This document shows positions 43,101 to 58,100 of a DNA stretch of 64,000 bases, in pieces. The translations under genes and the position numbers were made by a program. Source of the stretch: Nematostella vectensis (Eukaryota; Cnidaria; Anthozoa; Actiniaria; Edwardsiidae); assembly GCF_932526225.1 (NCBI RefSeq), contig NC_064039.1, positions 5,779,001 to 5,843,000 on the forward strand, given 5' to 3'. How positions within the stretch are numbered: the first letter of the stretch is position 1; each line of letters begins with the position of its first letter. The notes beneath the pieces are model-generated. The model saw nothing but the letters and a program-made list of their open reading frames with translations, was not told where the DNA came from and did no database searches.

Positions 43101-46100
43101 GAGTTACATTTGTTAAGAATTTTTTCTTTATAAAATAGCCTTCCTGGAGGCTTTGATAGTTTTTCCAGCACAAAAACCCCGAAAACACGGAGTCCGCATA
43201 AACAGGCAGCCATCTTGGACAATGCGCTCCACAGGGGGAGGTGGAAGAAAAATGTGCGGGGCAGAAGGAGGGGGAGGGGTGTTCTTTTCCGCCTTTTCCC
43301 CTCCTCCTGCCTCGTGCATTTTTTCTCCCCCTCCCCCTGCAGAGCGCACTATCCAAGATTCTGATACATTCAATGTATTTTCTCAGGATTTTTCCTAAAG
43401 CGAGGTTGACAGCTTTGTATACTGAAAGCTGAAAGTATCTATATTATGGTTTATAAAGACAAAAGTATTAAATACATTGGTCATTTGGCATAATGTTTAA
43501 TCTGTATTTGTGCTACAAACTAGATCATATCAGGAAAATGTTAACGCTGAAAAGTATGGCTCCTAAAAATTTAGACTCCCCCTTAGAGAACCTTTTTTTC
43601 AAGCCCCCCCTTTTGGTGGTTAATATTTTCAAGGCTCCCCCTTAATGTCTTCCCTCCCCCCCCCCCCCCCCCCTCATTGTATTTCATGAACACTCCCTTA
43701 GTTTTTCCTTCTTGGTGTCTGTATAGGAGGAAGCGTCATGCTGAAGAGATGCAGAGCCAGGCAGCTGCACTTGGTCTGTTATCAGGAGGTGATCCATCAC
43801 TGCACCCATCCCACCCACTATCGCACCCTGCACCAATGTCTGCACCTGTGTCTATTGGTAAGGAGCTGTTAGGCACTTTATCTCTTGGTAAGGGAATGGT
43901 AGGCACTTTATCTCTTGGTAAGGGAATGGTAGGCACTTTATCTATTGGTAAGGGAATGGTAGGCACTTTATCTATTGGTAAGGGAATGATAGGCACTTTC
44001 TCTATTGGTAATAGCCTGAGTATCAGGTGATTTTATTTGTCAAAAGTCGGAGAGGAGAAATAAAAGTACGCCTGAGACAAGGGCCTACTGCCCCTTTTCA
44101 GGCCACTGTCAAAATATGTCTGCTGTCAATTTTCCAATGACTCGCGTAGAGGCACAATCAAATACCCAAATCAAATTATAAACGGCATTTATGTAAAACA
44201 AAACTACATTGGTGTTATATGCAAAGGTAATCATTTTAGTAACAACGAACCCCGGTGAGGGTAACTTTATGGTAAATGATTTGAAACGCAAAGATATTTT
44301 ACGGCTCAGGAGATTTACGTTTTAAGTATATGACTGCAGATCCACACATCGCTAAATTACTACAGGGTATTTACATCACCAATTTACTACAGGCTTTTTC
44401 GTCTAAATAGACAAACCGCTGCTTGACCACAAATTCCATTATTTGATAAGCACACTCAATCAACAACTCGCGAGAAGTGCCGCAAACAATCCCAAGCATC
44501 CCGTGCTCTCACAGACAAATTTCTCGAATATTTGGCGCCTGGTCTGTCTAAATATTTTATAGCTACGACTAATGATGTCTGTAGTATTAAGCAGCTTCTA
44601 TGACATCCAGCGGCTTTGATATAACAAGTAGATCTTCGCTTCGAAAAACGATACCAATGAGAAATAAACACACACACACAATGACCGGCCTTCGAAAATC
44701 ATTTGAACATCTGAGTATCAGGTGGAATTTTTCCAAAAAAAAGGAAGAGAGGAAAATATATATTTTTTTCAAATGTTATAGAAAACGATTTCTTTGATTC
44801 GCAAGGTCAAAAGCACCTTTGGAGTCCGACATTACTCTAAGAAAAAGCAGTCTACGGGCTAGGGTACTATATATAGCTGATCTAATCAGCGTGTCTCATT
44901 CGAGTACCCTTTGTTTTTTTTTTACCAATCTGGCATGAGAACATGCGATTTGAACAGTACTTGTATCAGGCCCTTGTCTTGTTTCTCACCGGCGTGATAG
45001 AAACATAGGAGGGCCTGATACTCAGGTTATATTTGTAAGGGAATGGAAGGCACTTTATCTATTTGTAAAGAAATGTTCGATACTTTATCTATTGCTTTGG
45101 AAATGGAAGGCACTTTATCTATTGGTTAGGAAATGTTTGGTACTTTATCTGTTGGTAAGGTAATGGTAGGCACTTTGGCTGAAGTAATGCATGGTACTCT
45201 ATCTAAGATTTTACAGTAGGTGGAAGGTTTTGGAAGTAGTCTTGTAATGATCAGTCAAAATGCTTTTACAAGTTCCTGGTGGATAGAATGTAGTAGGCAG
45301 TTAACTGCCCATAGCTGTCTTTTATTGAAACCCCTAACAGTAGAAGTGTTGTTAAATTTATCATTTTAATTGTTTTGTTTAATCGAGAGCCATCACTTCA
45401 AGGAACTCTGCCATATCAGTTTGAATTCTCAATTGCTACTTGCACTAAGTAAAGAAGAAACATTATTTGTACAGTTTTGAACCAGTGCATCTTACACTTG
45501 AAATATTTGTTTTTGATAGGTCTAAAGCAAGGTAATCTTGCAACCCCATCTCCACAGAAAGGCAAACAGTTGCGAATACCTAAACCAACTCCAAAGTGAG
45601 TAAACTTTCTCAAACATCTGAAAGTGATGTAAAAGGGTCTGTTTAACAAATTAGAAAAAAAGTAGTTGAGATTTCATTTTCAGGTTTCAGAAATATCAGG
45701 AACAGCTACAACAGCGGCATGGCCAAGGTGGACAGCACCTCCCCCCCTCTGGACACGCCCTTGATCCAAGTGGGATAGGGGATTATGGGAGGGGAAGTGA
45801 CCTTCCTGGAATATCCTATGGGTCCGAAACACTGGTAAGAAAACTTTAATTTTTCTTCAGTCTGAAATAATGGAATGACAAAAAGTTGAACCATTATATG
45901 ATGATCCACTGTTTCCTTGTATTTCCATTTGTGTGCAGAAATCAGAACCAATGGATATAGATCCAGGTGCTGCTGTCCAGACAGAAAAGTTGAACCATTA
46001 TATGAGAATCCACTGTTTCCTTGTATTTCCATTTGTGTGCAGAAATCAGAACCAATGGATATAGATCCAGGTGCTGCTGTCCAGACAGTCAGCATTGGTA

Positions 46101-49100
46101 ATGTACCAGGCACTCCTGCCAGCATGGTGCAGACAAGTCAGATGGGTGAAGCTCCCACCACGCCTGGGAGGGCAGGGGGTAGAAGGTCCTCTTCCATTAG
46201 CAGTCAGGGTCAATCGGAATCCTCTCTGTTTTCCCTGCTTGCACAACCACCAAAAGACAAGGCTGAAATGGACCATCAGACCCAGAAAGTAAGCAAGTAA
46301 TTCTTATACAATATACAGCTAAACTTGGCTATGTTGTAATGCTCATCTCCTTTTTTTTTTCTAAGATCAGGGTTTGAAGCAGACATTGTTAAACAATTTA
46401 AAAATGATTTTTAAACAGGACTCACAGGACTCTACCATGGCCTCAGCAGAGGGACAACTCCCCACCAAGACGCAGGCCAGCCCAAGCCAGGAAAACTCAC
46501 AAACTATGGACGGGAAGTCTTTTTTAGGTAGGCTTATCTAATATATAACATTTCCAAGTCACTCTGCCATAAACATGATAGGGCGTCCAGCAGAATTCAT
46601 TGTCCTCCAAAAATAAAAATGATAATAAAAATATTTCTTACCCCCCAAGCCCCCATCCCCAGACCATCTTCCATTCAGAGGCTACTATGCAGTGCCTAAA
46701 TATCTGCTTTTTTCCAAAATACTGTATATCGACACATCTATTAAGTGGCTAACCTGCTTCCACTGTAAGTCCACTGATTTGCTTTTCTATATAGGGGTTA
46801 CTTCTCCTATGGAAGCCAAAAAGCTGGATTCCATAAGAGATAGAATCATTCCAGCTTCCAGCGAAACAGTAGACACTCCCTCTATTAGTGCTCCAACGTT
46901 GTCTAAACTTCTGTCATCCAATACACAAATGCATACATCTGCTACCACAACCGACAAGGTAAGCTTGGCCACTAGCATTTTCCTAGGTCAGGGCGAGTCC
47001 AGGATTTCTCAAAGGGGAGTGGGTAGCAACCCTGTTGGATGAGCACCTATAAAGCATATGAAAGGAGGGTAAAGCCAACACATTTAATTGAAAATTTACA
47101 TTTAAAAAGGGGCACCGACTCCAGGTCCACCAAGTAAGAATAAATGGTATTCTAATGTCATCATCTAGGATGCAATATGTATTCATCTAGGAATGTACAA
47201 ATACATACTTTACTTCAGCACTATAGCTAATCATTTTGTTTATTTTGTGTTCCATGTAATTTGTGTTCTATAAAGTCTGGTACTGTTATGGAAGCAAGTG
47301 TCAAACTAGAGAACAACATTGCAGTGACTGGAAGAGCCATCTCAGTTGGTATGAGCCAAACCTAATTTATAATTTCATTTTGGAGTGTTTCTTTAAATTC
47401 CTACAAAATCCCATCCCATTCCCATCTCTGGGTTACTGTCTTGTTTATGCTCTATATTTTAGTAAGTAAACAGACCCCTTCTTAATTGTTTTGACTTATT
47501 TGCATTGCATTTCAAGATAGCTTATCATTATTATTTTATGACAAATATTTTTGCAGTTCTCATTGAAGTAAAAGAGCTAACAACTGTTCCTTTCCAGGCG
47601 GCTCTGGTCATGATAGTGGAGGTGTTGTCTCCATTTCTGTTAACCCCAAGGTACATTATGTACTACCTTCTAAGGTGCTTACAAAGTTGATTGCATCTGG
47701 CACAAACAGCTTAATTAGGATATTCATAGGAGGTGTTTTTAGGAATTTGACATATACACATTCTTGCAAAAATCTTGAAAGCATCTTGACTGTTACAAAT
47801 GCAAATGCTTTTTTTAATAATGAAGAACATTAAAGCCGCATTGTCACCAGTTTACTTCTGGTTGATTTCGTAACAATCTCCTATGACTTTTAACAGCAAC
47901 TGCGGAAAATATTTCAAAATTTTAAAAGTAGTGTGTCTTTTGGAAGTTTCTTTTGTCTTTTGACGGTTGAGGTTTCCATCGGACCTCCGGAAGTAAACTG
48001 GTGACAATGCAGCTTTAATGTATTGGCAATGAATGAGTTAGCTCTCAGCTCTGTTTCAATTTTTTCCGTGAGACTCTTCTCACTAGTTCTTTGTGCTATA
48101 GGTAGCCTTGGTGTCTAATCTCCCAACTCCCATCGCCATTACTCCCCCACCCACCACGCCTCCTGCAGAGAAAAAGGTAGAGTCATTGCAACATATATCA
48201 CCACACCATGATCTGACCTATACTCCATGCCTCTATCTGATACACACCCCATGCCTCTATCTGATACATACCCCATGCCTCTATCTGATACATACCCCAT
48301 GCATCTAATCTTATACATACCCCATGCCTCTATCTAATACATACCCCATGCCTCTATCTAATACATACCCCATGCCTCTATCTGATACATACCCCATGCC
48401 TCTATCTGATACATACCCCATGCCTCTATCTGATACATACCCCATGCCTCTATCTAATACATACCCCATGCCTCTATCTGATACATACCCCATGCCTCTA
48501 TCTGATACATACCCCATGCCTCTATCTGATACATACCCCATGCCTCTATCTAATACATATCCCATGCCTCTATCTAATACATACCCCATGCCTCTATCTG
48601 ATACATACCCCATGCCTCTATCTGATACATACCTCATGCCTCTATCTAATACATACCCCATGCCTCTATCTGATACATAACCCATGCCTCTATCTAATAC
48701 ATACCTCATGCCTCTATCTAATACAAACCCCATGCCTCTATTTGATACATACCCCATGCCTCTATCTGATACATACCCCATGCCTCTATCTCATACATAC
48801 CTCATGCCTCTATCTAATACATACCCCATGCCTCTTTCTGATACATACCTCATGCCTCTATCTGATACATACCTCATGCCTCTATCTGATACATACCCCA
48901 TGCCTCTATCTGATACATACCCCATGCCTCTATCTGATACATACCTCATGCCTCTATCTAATACATATCCCATGCCTCTATCTGATACATACCCCATGCC
49001 TCTATCTGATACATACCCCATGCCTCTATCTGATACATACCCCATGCCTCTATCTAATACATATCCCATGCCTCTATCTGATACATACCCCATGCCTCTA

Positions 49101-52100
49101 TCTGATACATACCCCATGCCTCTGTCTGATACATACCCCATGCCTCTATCTGATACATACCCCATGCCTCTATCTAATACATACCCCATGCCTCTATCTG
49201 ATACATACCCCATGCCTCTATCTGATACATACCCCATGCCTCTATCTGATACATACCCCATGCCTCTATCTAATACATATCCCATGCCTCTATCTAATAC
49301 ATATCCCATGCCTCTATCTGATACACACCCCATGCCTCTATCTGATACACACCCCATGCCTCTATCTGATACATACCCCATGCCTCTATCTGATACATAC
49401 CCCATGCCTCTATCTGATACATACCCCATTCCTCTATCTAATACATATCCCATGCCTCTATCTGATACATACCCCATGCCTCTATCTGATACATACCCCA
49501 TGCCTCTATCTTTTACATACCCCATGCCTCTATCTGATACATACCCCATGCCTCTATCTAATACATACCCCATGCCTCTATCTGACACATACCCCATGCC
49601 TCTATCTGATACATACCCCATGCCTCTGTCTGATACATACCCCATGCCTCTATCTGATACATACCTCATGCCTCTATCTAATACATACCCCATGCCTCTA
49701 TCTGATACATAACCCATGCCTCTATCTAATACATACCTCATGCCTCTATCTAATACAAACCCCATGCCTCTATTTGATACATACCCCATGCCTCTATCTG
49801 ATACATACCCCATGCCTCTATCTCATACATACCTCATGCCTCTATCTAATACATACCCCATGCCTCTTTCTGATACATACCTCATGCCTCTATCTGATAC
49901 ATACCTCATGCCTCTATCTGATACATACCCCATGCCTCTATCTGATACATACCCCATGCCTCTATCTGATACATACCTCATGCCTCTATCTAATACATAT
50001 CCCATGCCTCTATCTGATACATACCCCATGCCTCTATCTGATACATACCCCATGCCTCTATCTGACACATACCCCATGCCTCTATCTAATACATATCCCA
50101 TGCCTCTATCTGATACATACCCCATGCCTCTATCTGATACATACCCCATGCCTCTATCTGATACATACCCCATGCCTCTATCTGATACATACCCCATGCC
50201 TCTATCTAATACATACCCCATGCCTCTATCTGATACATACCCCATGCCTCTATCTGATACATACCCCATGCCTCTATCTGATACATACCCCATGCCTCTA
50301 TCTAATACATATCCCATGCCTCTATCTAATACATATCCCATGCCTCTATCTGATACACACCCCATGCCTCTATCTGATACACACCCCATGCCTCTATCTG
50401 ATACATACCCCATGCCTCTATCTGATACATACCCCATGCCTCTATCTGATACATACCCCATTCCTCTATCTAATACATATCCCATGCCTCTATCTGATAC
50501 ATACCCCATGCCTCTATCTGATACATACCCCATGCCTCTATCTTTTACATACCCCATGCCTCTATCTGATACATACCCCATGCCTCTATCTAATACATAC
50601 CCCATGCCTCTATCTGACACATACCCCATGCCTCTATCTGATACATACCCCATGCCTCTGTCTGATACATACCCCATGCCTCTATCTGATACATACCCCA
50701 TGCATCTAATCTTATGCATACTCCATGCATCTAATCTTATACATACCCCATGCCTCTATCTGATACATACCCCATGCATCTAATCTTATACATACTCCAT
50801 GCATCTAATCTTATACATACCCCATGCCTCTGTCTGATACATACCCCATGCCTCTATCTGATACATACCCCATGCATCTAATCTTATACATACTCCATGC
50901 ATCTAATCTTATACATACTCCATGCCTCTATATCATACAAAACCCTATGCTCCTATCTAATAAATATCACATGCCTCTGTCTGATACATTTATTTCTCTT
51001 ATCTGCTTTTAGACAGTGGAGGTTATACCTGACCCATTAGCCAAAAGAGTAGAAAGTATAGCCACTGAAGAGACTTCTAAAAAGGATTCTGAGTCAAGTT
51101 CAGACCTACAGACAGATATCCCTGAGATCAAGGTTGATGTTGATGACACTCCTCAGCCATCACCCAGGGTGTTTGGTAGATCAAGAGCACCAAAACCTGG
51201 GCGGCCAGGTAACGTGGTCAGGTTTTTAAAGTTTTGCTAAGGTGTTGTGGGCCCACTCTTCTGGTTTAAATATACTGACAATTTAAACAATAGCTTCCAT
51301 TCCTATCTGGTTTTGTAGCAGCCAGCTGATTACCTATTGTTTGCACACTACCCTATAAATACCACTCCCCACCCAACCTCAGTTTCATTTGCTAGGACAA
51401 AGGGCTTGAAATATCAGTGAATCTACTCTGTTTCACAGAGGTGTACAGCAGATGTTTCAACCTTGTGTTAATTTATATCTTGTCTACACCTAGCCTACAC
51501 AGACCTCCTAGTTATAATAGCGGAGCCAGCGCGGCCGTAGGCCATGCGCGGAGCCCCATAGGTATAGAAATGGTCTATAACTAGGCGAATCAGTTTTTGT
51601 GGTCAATGACGTCATTGTCACAAGCTGCCATCCATCCAGCCAGCCAGCCGCGATCTGCCTCGGCACAGGCCTCAGAGCGAGCAAAACAATATGGCAGATG
51701 TGTATTTCTGCCCCTCTCAAAAACACACGAAAACTGACTGCAGAAAAGCCAAGAATTGACGAAAAAGAAGTGCTTGAAAACAATCATTCGTGGGAATGCT
51801 AACCACCGATATGAACTTGTCTAATTATGTGCAAAAGACTGTGAAAAAGCATGGTTGAAAGTTTTGAAGAGTCAAGTCTTGTGCTCGAGTCAAGGTCAGC
51901 TGAAATGTCAGAGTTAGCCACAAGATAAAGAAAGAAAAAACAAGCAAATTTTATAGACACATTCTCCGACAAGTGCTCCTATGTATTTGTTTTTGCACTG
52001 GCAGACGTAGGTAAGTTAGTGTACTGTATTAAAATACTAAGCTTTGAAACAACTTTGAACACCTTTTTCATTGTTGAATTTAATTTAATTTATACTTTAA

Positions 52101-55100
52101 GTACTTAAGTACCTCAGGGAATAAATATTCTAGGCTGTGTTTATCAAATTCGATCTCTAAATCTGCCATTCACCATCTATCATAGGAAAATTATAACTAC
52201 TTTTCATGAATGAATTGAATATAAGTTACCAGAGCTGTCAACTCTGTCACAAGATTTTGGACCTCATCATAAACCTAATTTTTGTGAGAATGTTCATACA
52301 TTTTTGTATTCATCCGCATTGGCTCTCTTGTTTTTTTTTTTTCACATATTTGCTGTATTTCATCCGATTTCACAAGATTTCTGTCCAAGTTGGGTTGACA
52401 GCTATGATATACTAGAAATAAAACCAAAAGTTATTTTTAATTCATTTCAATGAATGATTGGTCAAATTCTCACAAAGATGAGCAAGGCTTAAATGAATTA
52501 CTTGGGTAAACTCAAGCTGTCTTTGAAGAAAGAAATAGAAAACTGGTTTCCTAAAACCTTAAAGAAATTGAAAGCTGGTCTCCTAAAACCCTAAGTAAAA
52601 GTAATATGTGAAAAACAACATATTTTAACCACTTGAAATTTAAATCAACTATTCTGGAATTCTGTTTTGATTAAAAAAAAAAAGGTGCACATACATATTT
52701 AGGACCTTAGGATCTGTTATTCCCTAAAAAATATGCCTTGTTTTTATACCACCTACAATATTTTCAATAACCCTGGGTACCTCAATGTTTTCTTACAAAC
52801 CTTAATTTTTTTTCTCATGTCATTCACAATATAATGTGGTCCAAAAGTAAATTTCAGGTTTCATAGAAAGCCAAGACAGCTTTTTTGTAGAGGAGCAATT
52901 TGCTCAAAAGCAATGGGTTTTTTTCCTCTGCAGCTTCTCCTATAAAAGCTCTTTCAACCTCTGGCTCATCAGATCATAGAGCTTTATGAGACGGCAAAGT
53001 TCCTATGTTCATTTTCTGTAATGGGTACCATTTTGAAAAGTTTTAGTTGAGACTATTTTTAGTTTTAGGTTCTATGAATTATGTTTTTGTGGTATAATAT
53101 TTGTATCCTATTTTTAGTTTTAGGTTTTATGAATTAGGTTTTTGTGGTATAATATTTGTATTGTTAGGAAATTTCCAGTTCTTTTCTTAAATGCTTTTCT
53201 CCAAACTTCTTTAGGTTAATCTCAGCCAGAGATTCTGAAATCAAGCTGAGACACAAGCTGCTGGCTAATAGGCATGACCCAGGGCAGGATGTACATATAA
53301 GGCATTGGTATTTAATGTAGGTCACCAAAAATAAACACATATAAAGTAACAAAAAGTAAGATAATATTTTAATGGAAAAATTGTTCTAAAAAACGAACCA
53401 GGGTTATAAAAGTAAAAAACCTAGTTTTTTTCCAAGTTAGCCTGACAGGTTCTTGTATGATGTGTGGTTAGTGACATTTAGGCTATTTAGGTTCATAAAT
53501 AGTCTCTTGCTATTACAATGACTCATGGTAAAGTAATTGAGGTAGTAAGTTAATCATAAGAATCATCGGAAGCACGGGTGGCCTAGTGTGTTAGCGCGTC
53601 GGCCTCTCACCGCTGTGGCCCAGGTTCGAATCCTGGCTCAAACTGGGGATTTTTCCGGGTTCCTGCCTTGAATCGAATTTGTCACAAGTGAGTTAAAGTT
53701 ATTCTCCCGTGTTTCCAGTCTTCTCGGATAAGGACACTAAACCGGGGGTCCCGTCTCTTCAAGCTGTACTACACTAAACCTGAACCGAAGGGACGTAAAA
53801 GAACCACTGGGGACGCAATAAACCCTCTGGCAGTGACCACCCCCAGTGACAGTGCTTACTAACCGAGGTTACACTTGAGTTGGAGCCGTGCTCTGTTGTG
53901 TCATCCTTACCGCTATTTCATATGTGTAATAGTGGTAGAAGCCTTATAAATAAATCATAAAAAAACAAAAACAGGTCTCCTATATGATCCCTTAAGATCA
54001 TATTTAAAACTTTTTAGAAATCAATTTTCCTATTTCGACCTATTTCAAATTATAGGCTAAATAGATGCTTATAAAAAGGATTCTGATTTGATAATTTTAG
54101 GTTAACAGGTTCATTCTAGGTTCTTATATGTGGTTCTTAACTGTATAATAAAATAATGTACTCAGAATTTTTTCGAATATGTTAGAGTGCTTTTAATCCA
54201 CCCTTAGCAAAGTTACATACTAAAGCACAAGAGAGAAGGTTAATAAAGATATTTTCCAATATTTGAATTGCTTACTTTAAAACTTACACAAGATAAAGAA
54301 AATGATAAAGCCCTATCTTTGCAAGTTAAGAAAAGTAATTTAAAAAAGTAAAAGGAATTGGGACAGTACAGGCAGGGAATGAGTACTTTTACCTCAAATC
54401 CACTATGATAGTGTGATTTGCTGATATACTTATTAATATATAGGAATTTGATATGTATTTGTTTATTGTTTTTAATTTTGAAAAGAATAAAATAGCACCC
54501 AGTGTTTTGTGAGGAACTTTAAATTGATCCTCATTTTAAAATAAATATGACCTCCCATCACACCTGAAAGCCTTCCCTGTTAATCAAAGCATAAATTTAT
54601 TTTGCTAATTTTGCTGAATCAGTTGTCTATCAAGTATAGTTTTGTTAATAATATCCTTAGTAATGTCAATAAATACTTTTTTTACCTAGAAAAAAAACAT
54701 ATTTGTTCTAGGTATTCCCTAGGAGGATTGGGAGGACACCTTTTAATAATAATTGCAGTATTTATAGAACATGCAATCTTTCTATGTTTTTACATATGGT
54801 GCCTTTTTGTGGGTGGTGGAACATGATGCATTTTAATGAAAGTGCAGGGAAGGGGGGTTCTACACAAGTTTATGCTGAAAAAAGGTCATGCTGGCTCCGC
54901 ATTTAGGCAGTGCCTAAATCTATATATTACTGTTTGTCTGTGGTCTTTCTAGTTATACCATCTAGTTTTGTAATTGTCATACCGCTTGCTTGTCACTCAT
55001 AGCAGGAGAAAACTACTATAACGTTGCCACAAGTGGTTACTACCTAAAATATTAAAATTGAACCCCACTTGTTCTTCATTTTCCGCAGGTCGACCACCAC

Positions 55101-58100
55101 GGGTTGGAAGAAGAAGTCAGCGACACAGATCAAAATCCCTCAACTCCACTGTAAGAACCCTGATACTGTAACTTGAAATTACTTGTTGTTATTGTTTTCA
55201 AGTCATTGTAAATCTGCTTACTTCTTCTTACTAGGATAATGAAAATGAGGCTGATGAAGAAAAAGAAGAGGTATGTAATCTTTAAATGTTCTTGCATAAA
55301 TCAAATAAACCTACATTTCTAATTACTTTCTTCAATAACTCCTTACAACTCTGTTGTATGGAGTATAAAAGATCGAGACTGGATCCACTTTATGCACCAT
55401 AATTAAAAAGGCAAATTGGGGATTGTTTTAGTGGGTTGGGTTCAAATTTCACCACTTTTTAAGCAAAAGAACACTTGTCCTTGTACAGTTTCCAAAAATT
55501 GAATGATCCTTAAAAAATCCTTGATCCACCTCTTTATAATCTTTTTGTAATTGATTTTCACTGCCAGGACACAAAGTCAGAATCCATAGAGGCAGAATCA
55601 GAGAAGACCAGCGAGAAAGATGAGGAAGATATTGAGTCCACAATCAGCGAGAAGAAAGACAGTGATGACGAAGAGGAACAAGAAAGTGCTGACGATGGGT
55701 ACTCTGAATCTGGTCTTAAGGATGAATCCTTCCTGGACAGGGCTAGTACCGTTGGATCTGAGTCTGTGCCTGCTAGTCCTGCCTCACAGATCTCACAGGG
55801 GTGAGTTCATCCTCTATTGGAAATTCGACAATGGTTTCAGCAGAACAGAGCTTGTCTGCAGTTAGTGTCCCCATGATTTTATTGTTAGTAAAGTTAGCAG
55901 TCACTTTGGGAGCCCTGGTGGTTCAGTTGGCATTGCGCTGCTCTTTAGTGCCTTTGCCTTTTACCACTTTGCTCTGGATTCGATTCTCCGCACTGCTCTG
56001 TGTTGAGGAAGTTGGTACTTGTCTTTTTTCAATGCCTTTTAGTCTTGTTTATCCAGATTTCCTACCTCCACATAGAAAAAACAGCAATTTGTTTATACCA
56101 AGCAATGTTCTGTGATCGAATCAGTATGGTGGCATCTTTCTATGTCTTCAACTAGATTTATTAAAATGTCTGCACTCTCATTGTATCAATGTTCTTGACA
56201 GATTTATTTATTTTCTACTGCGATACAGTAAGTGTGATCATCCAGTTGTAGTCTCATCGTTTCACATCTAGTAAATTTCTCAATTAAGAAAAACAACATA
56301 CTTTAGAAATAGCTTCCAGGCTCAAAGGGAGGGGTGGACATGTTTCTTATTATTTATCTTTCTCATTTATCCATGTCTCTCTAAATACTGGCTACCTCGG
56401 CCTGGATCATCATTGCTACTCAGTGCAGAAACTCTTTGTTGGTACTAACTATATTTTTATCATTAAGTTGTCTTTAACTGTGCTCATAGGGATGACATGG
56501 AGTCCGCCCAGGCTCAGAAAACATGGCGCAAGTCCATCATGCTTGTATGGAGAGCTGCCGCAAATCACAAGTGAGTCACCACTATTAATATAATTATTAC
56601 TTATGCACATAATTTAAGTAGAAAAGCACCAAAAAACTATAGCTACAATCATGTTCTGTGTCAGTGTGTCAAGGGTGGTAAAACTATACCAGAGTCTTCC
56701 AAACCCTTCATAACCTGTCCTTTCGAAATGATGGTTCTATTAGACCCATGGGAACCACCCCTGGATTGCATTGAACTACCCCTGGATCATCAAAAACATA
56801 TTCTGCCATACCACTTTTATCATGTGCCTTGTATACAGTCATTTGACAAAAGGTTGCCGTCAACCGGCTTTGTAACTACGCAACAAGCCAGCATGTAAGC
56901 ATGGGTAAAAACCACTGAAGTGCCTAGCTGCATATATTAGCCACTGCATAACTTCAGACTTAGACGCACTAGCGGTGGCTAATATTAGCAGCTAGGCGCT
57001 TCAGTGATTTTACTCATGCTTACATGCGGGCTTGTTGCGTAGTTGCAAAGCCGGTTGATGGCAACCTTTTGTCAAACGACTGTATGTTCTTTGTTCTCAA
57101 GCTTGGTCCTGTTGTTCAGGTATGCTAACGTTTTTCTGCATCCCGTCACGGACGATGAGGCACCAGGGTACCACACTGTTGTATTTAGGTAATTATCCGT
57201 TGTGAAGAACAATTATCTATATTGTATTCCACAAATTATTTATGTGTTTTTTTCTTCTTCAGACCAATGGATCTATCAACAATTAAGAAAAACATTGAGA
57301 ATGGGGTATTTATCTATTCACATACTCTACATTATATACCATGATTCTTATTGACAGGTTACAGATTGTAAAATCAAACAGGTTCGCTTCAAAGAGAGGC
57401 TATCATGATGACATGTTTTACTTAAAGTCCCAGAATTGTTCTCAAAACCTCTAATGTCTCTGATTGAAATTTTGATTTTGTGGACTTGTATGACTGGAAA
57501 TTCAAATGCCTCATCATGCAAACATCCTTTTACAAGAGATGTTGTTCAACTCTATTCTTTATAACCATCAAGATAACCTAGAAAATGTTCAAATTTCTTA
57601 CTGCCTCCTCTTTGATAATGTAAGAAAGTTGTACTATCATAATATAAGTAAGAAAGGCATGGCTACCCTGTGCAGAAGAGTTTTCAATTAAAACAGAAAC
57701 CTCTTCAAAGGAAAGAATTGGTAGTCAAACTTGAGTATTCACCACTTTCTTTGGACATCAACTTTGAGGGGAACATACAATGCTCTAATTTCCCTGAACA
57801 CTTTATTACCTTGTAGAGCATCCGTACCACGAGTGAGTTCCAGAGAGACATGATGCTGATGTTCCAGAATGCCCTGATGTACAATAGCAGTGACCACGAT
57901 GTGTATGTAATCGTTGTCATTATGGCATTTTCCTAATGATATGAAAAAACTCCTTATCAAGGATAGGATTGAGCTCAGAGTGTTATACCAGTATCCAATC
58001 TTCATGGCCCATGACTAATTCTCACTACCGCCGCTACTGACTTGACAAATCCCCTCATCTAAACACTAGTGCTTTTTTGTTGTTGTTGTTTAGTTTCCGG

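Larger units (their letters stand above)
51209..55088. other. BRD8 intron 17, largest non-repetitive intron
   Basis: About 3.9 kb. It contains a GC-rich stretch around 51520-51700 with TGACGTCA near 51608, a 61-bp duplication at about 53040-53160 and the SINE at 53571-53965. I found no further gene; the remaining sequence is AT-rich without recognisable frames. Confidence 0.6.

Noticed and set aside
45939..45984. First copy of the duplicated BRD8 exon start as a separate exon
   Set aside because: It has no GT donor at its end (CAGACAGAAAAG) and reading on reaches a stop.
48742..50709. Very long reading frames on both strands (up to 655 codons) of a Leu/Tyr/His/Thr/Pro repeat
   Set aside because: The 24-bp unit has no stop in several frames, so long frames arise automatically. 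The region is inside BRD8 intron 16, with well-supported exons on both sides.
53571..53645. Functional tRNA gene
   Set aside because: A and B boxes are present but the acceptor stem does not pair, and a 320-bp body with an A-rich tail follows; SINE is the better explanation.
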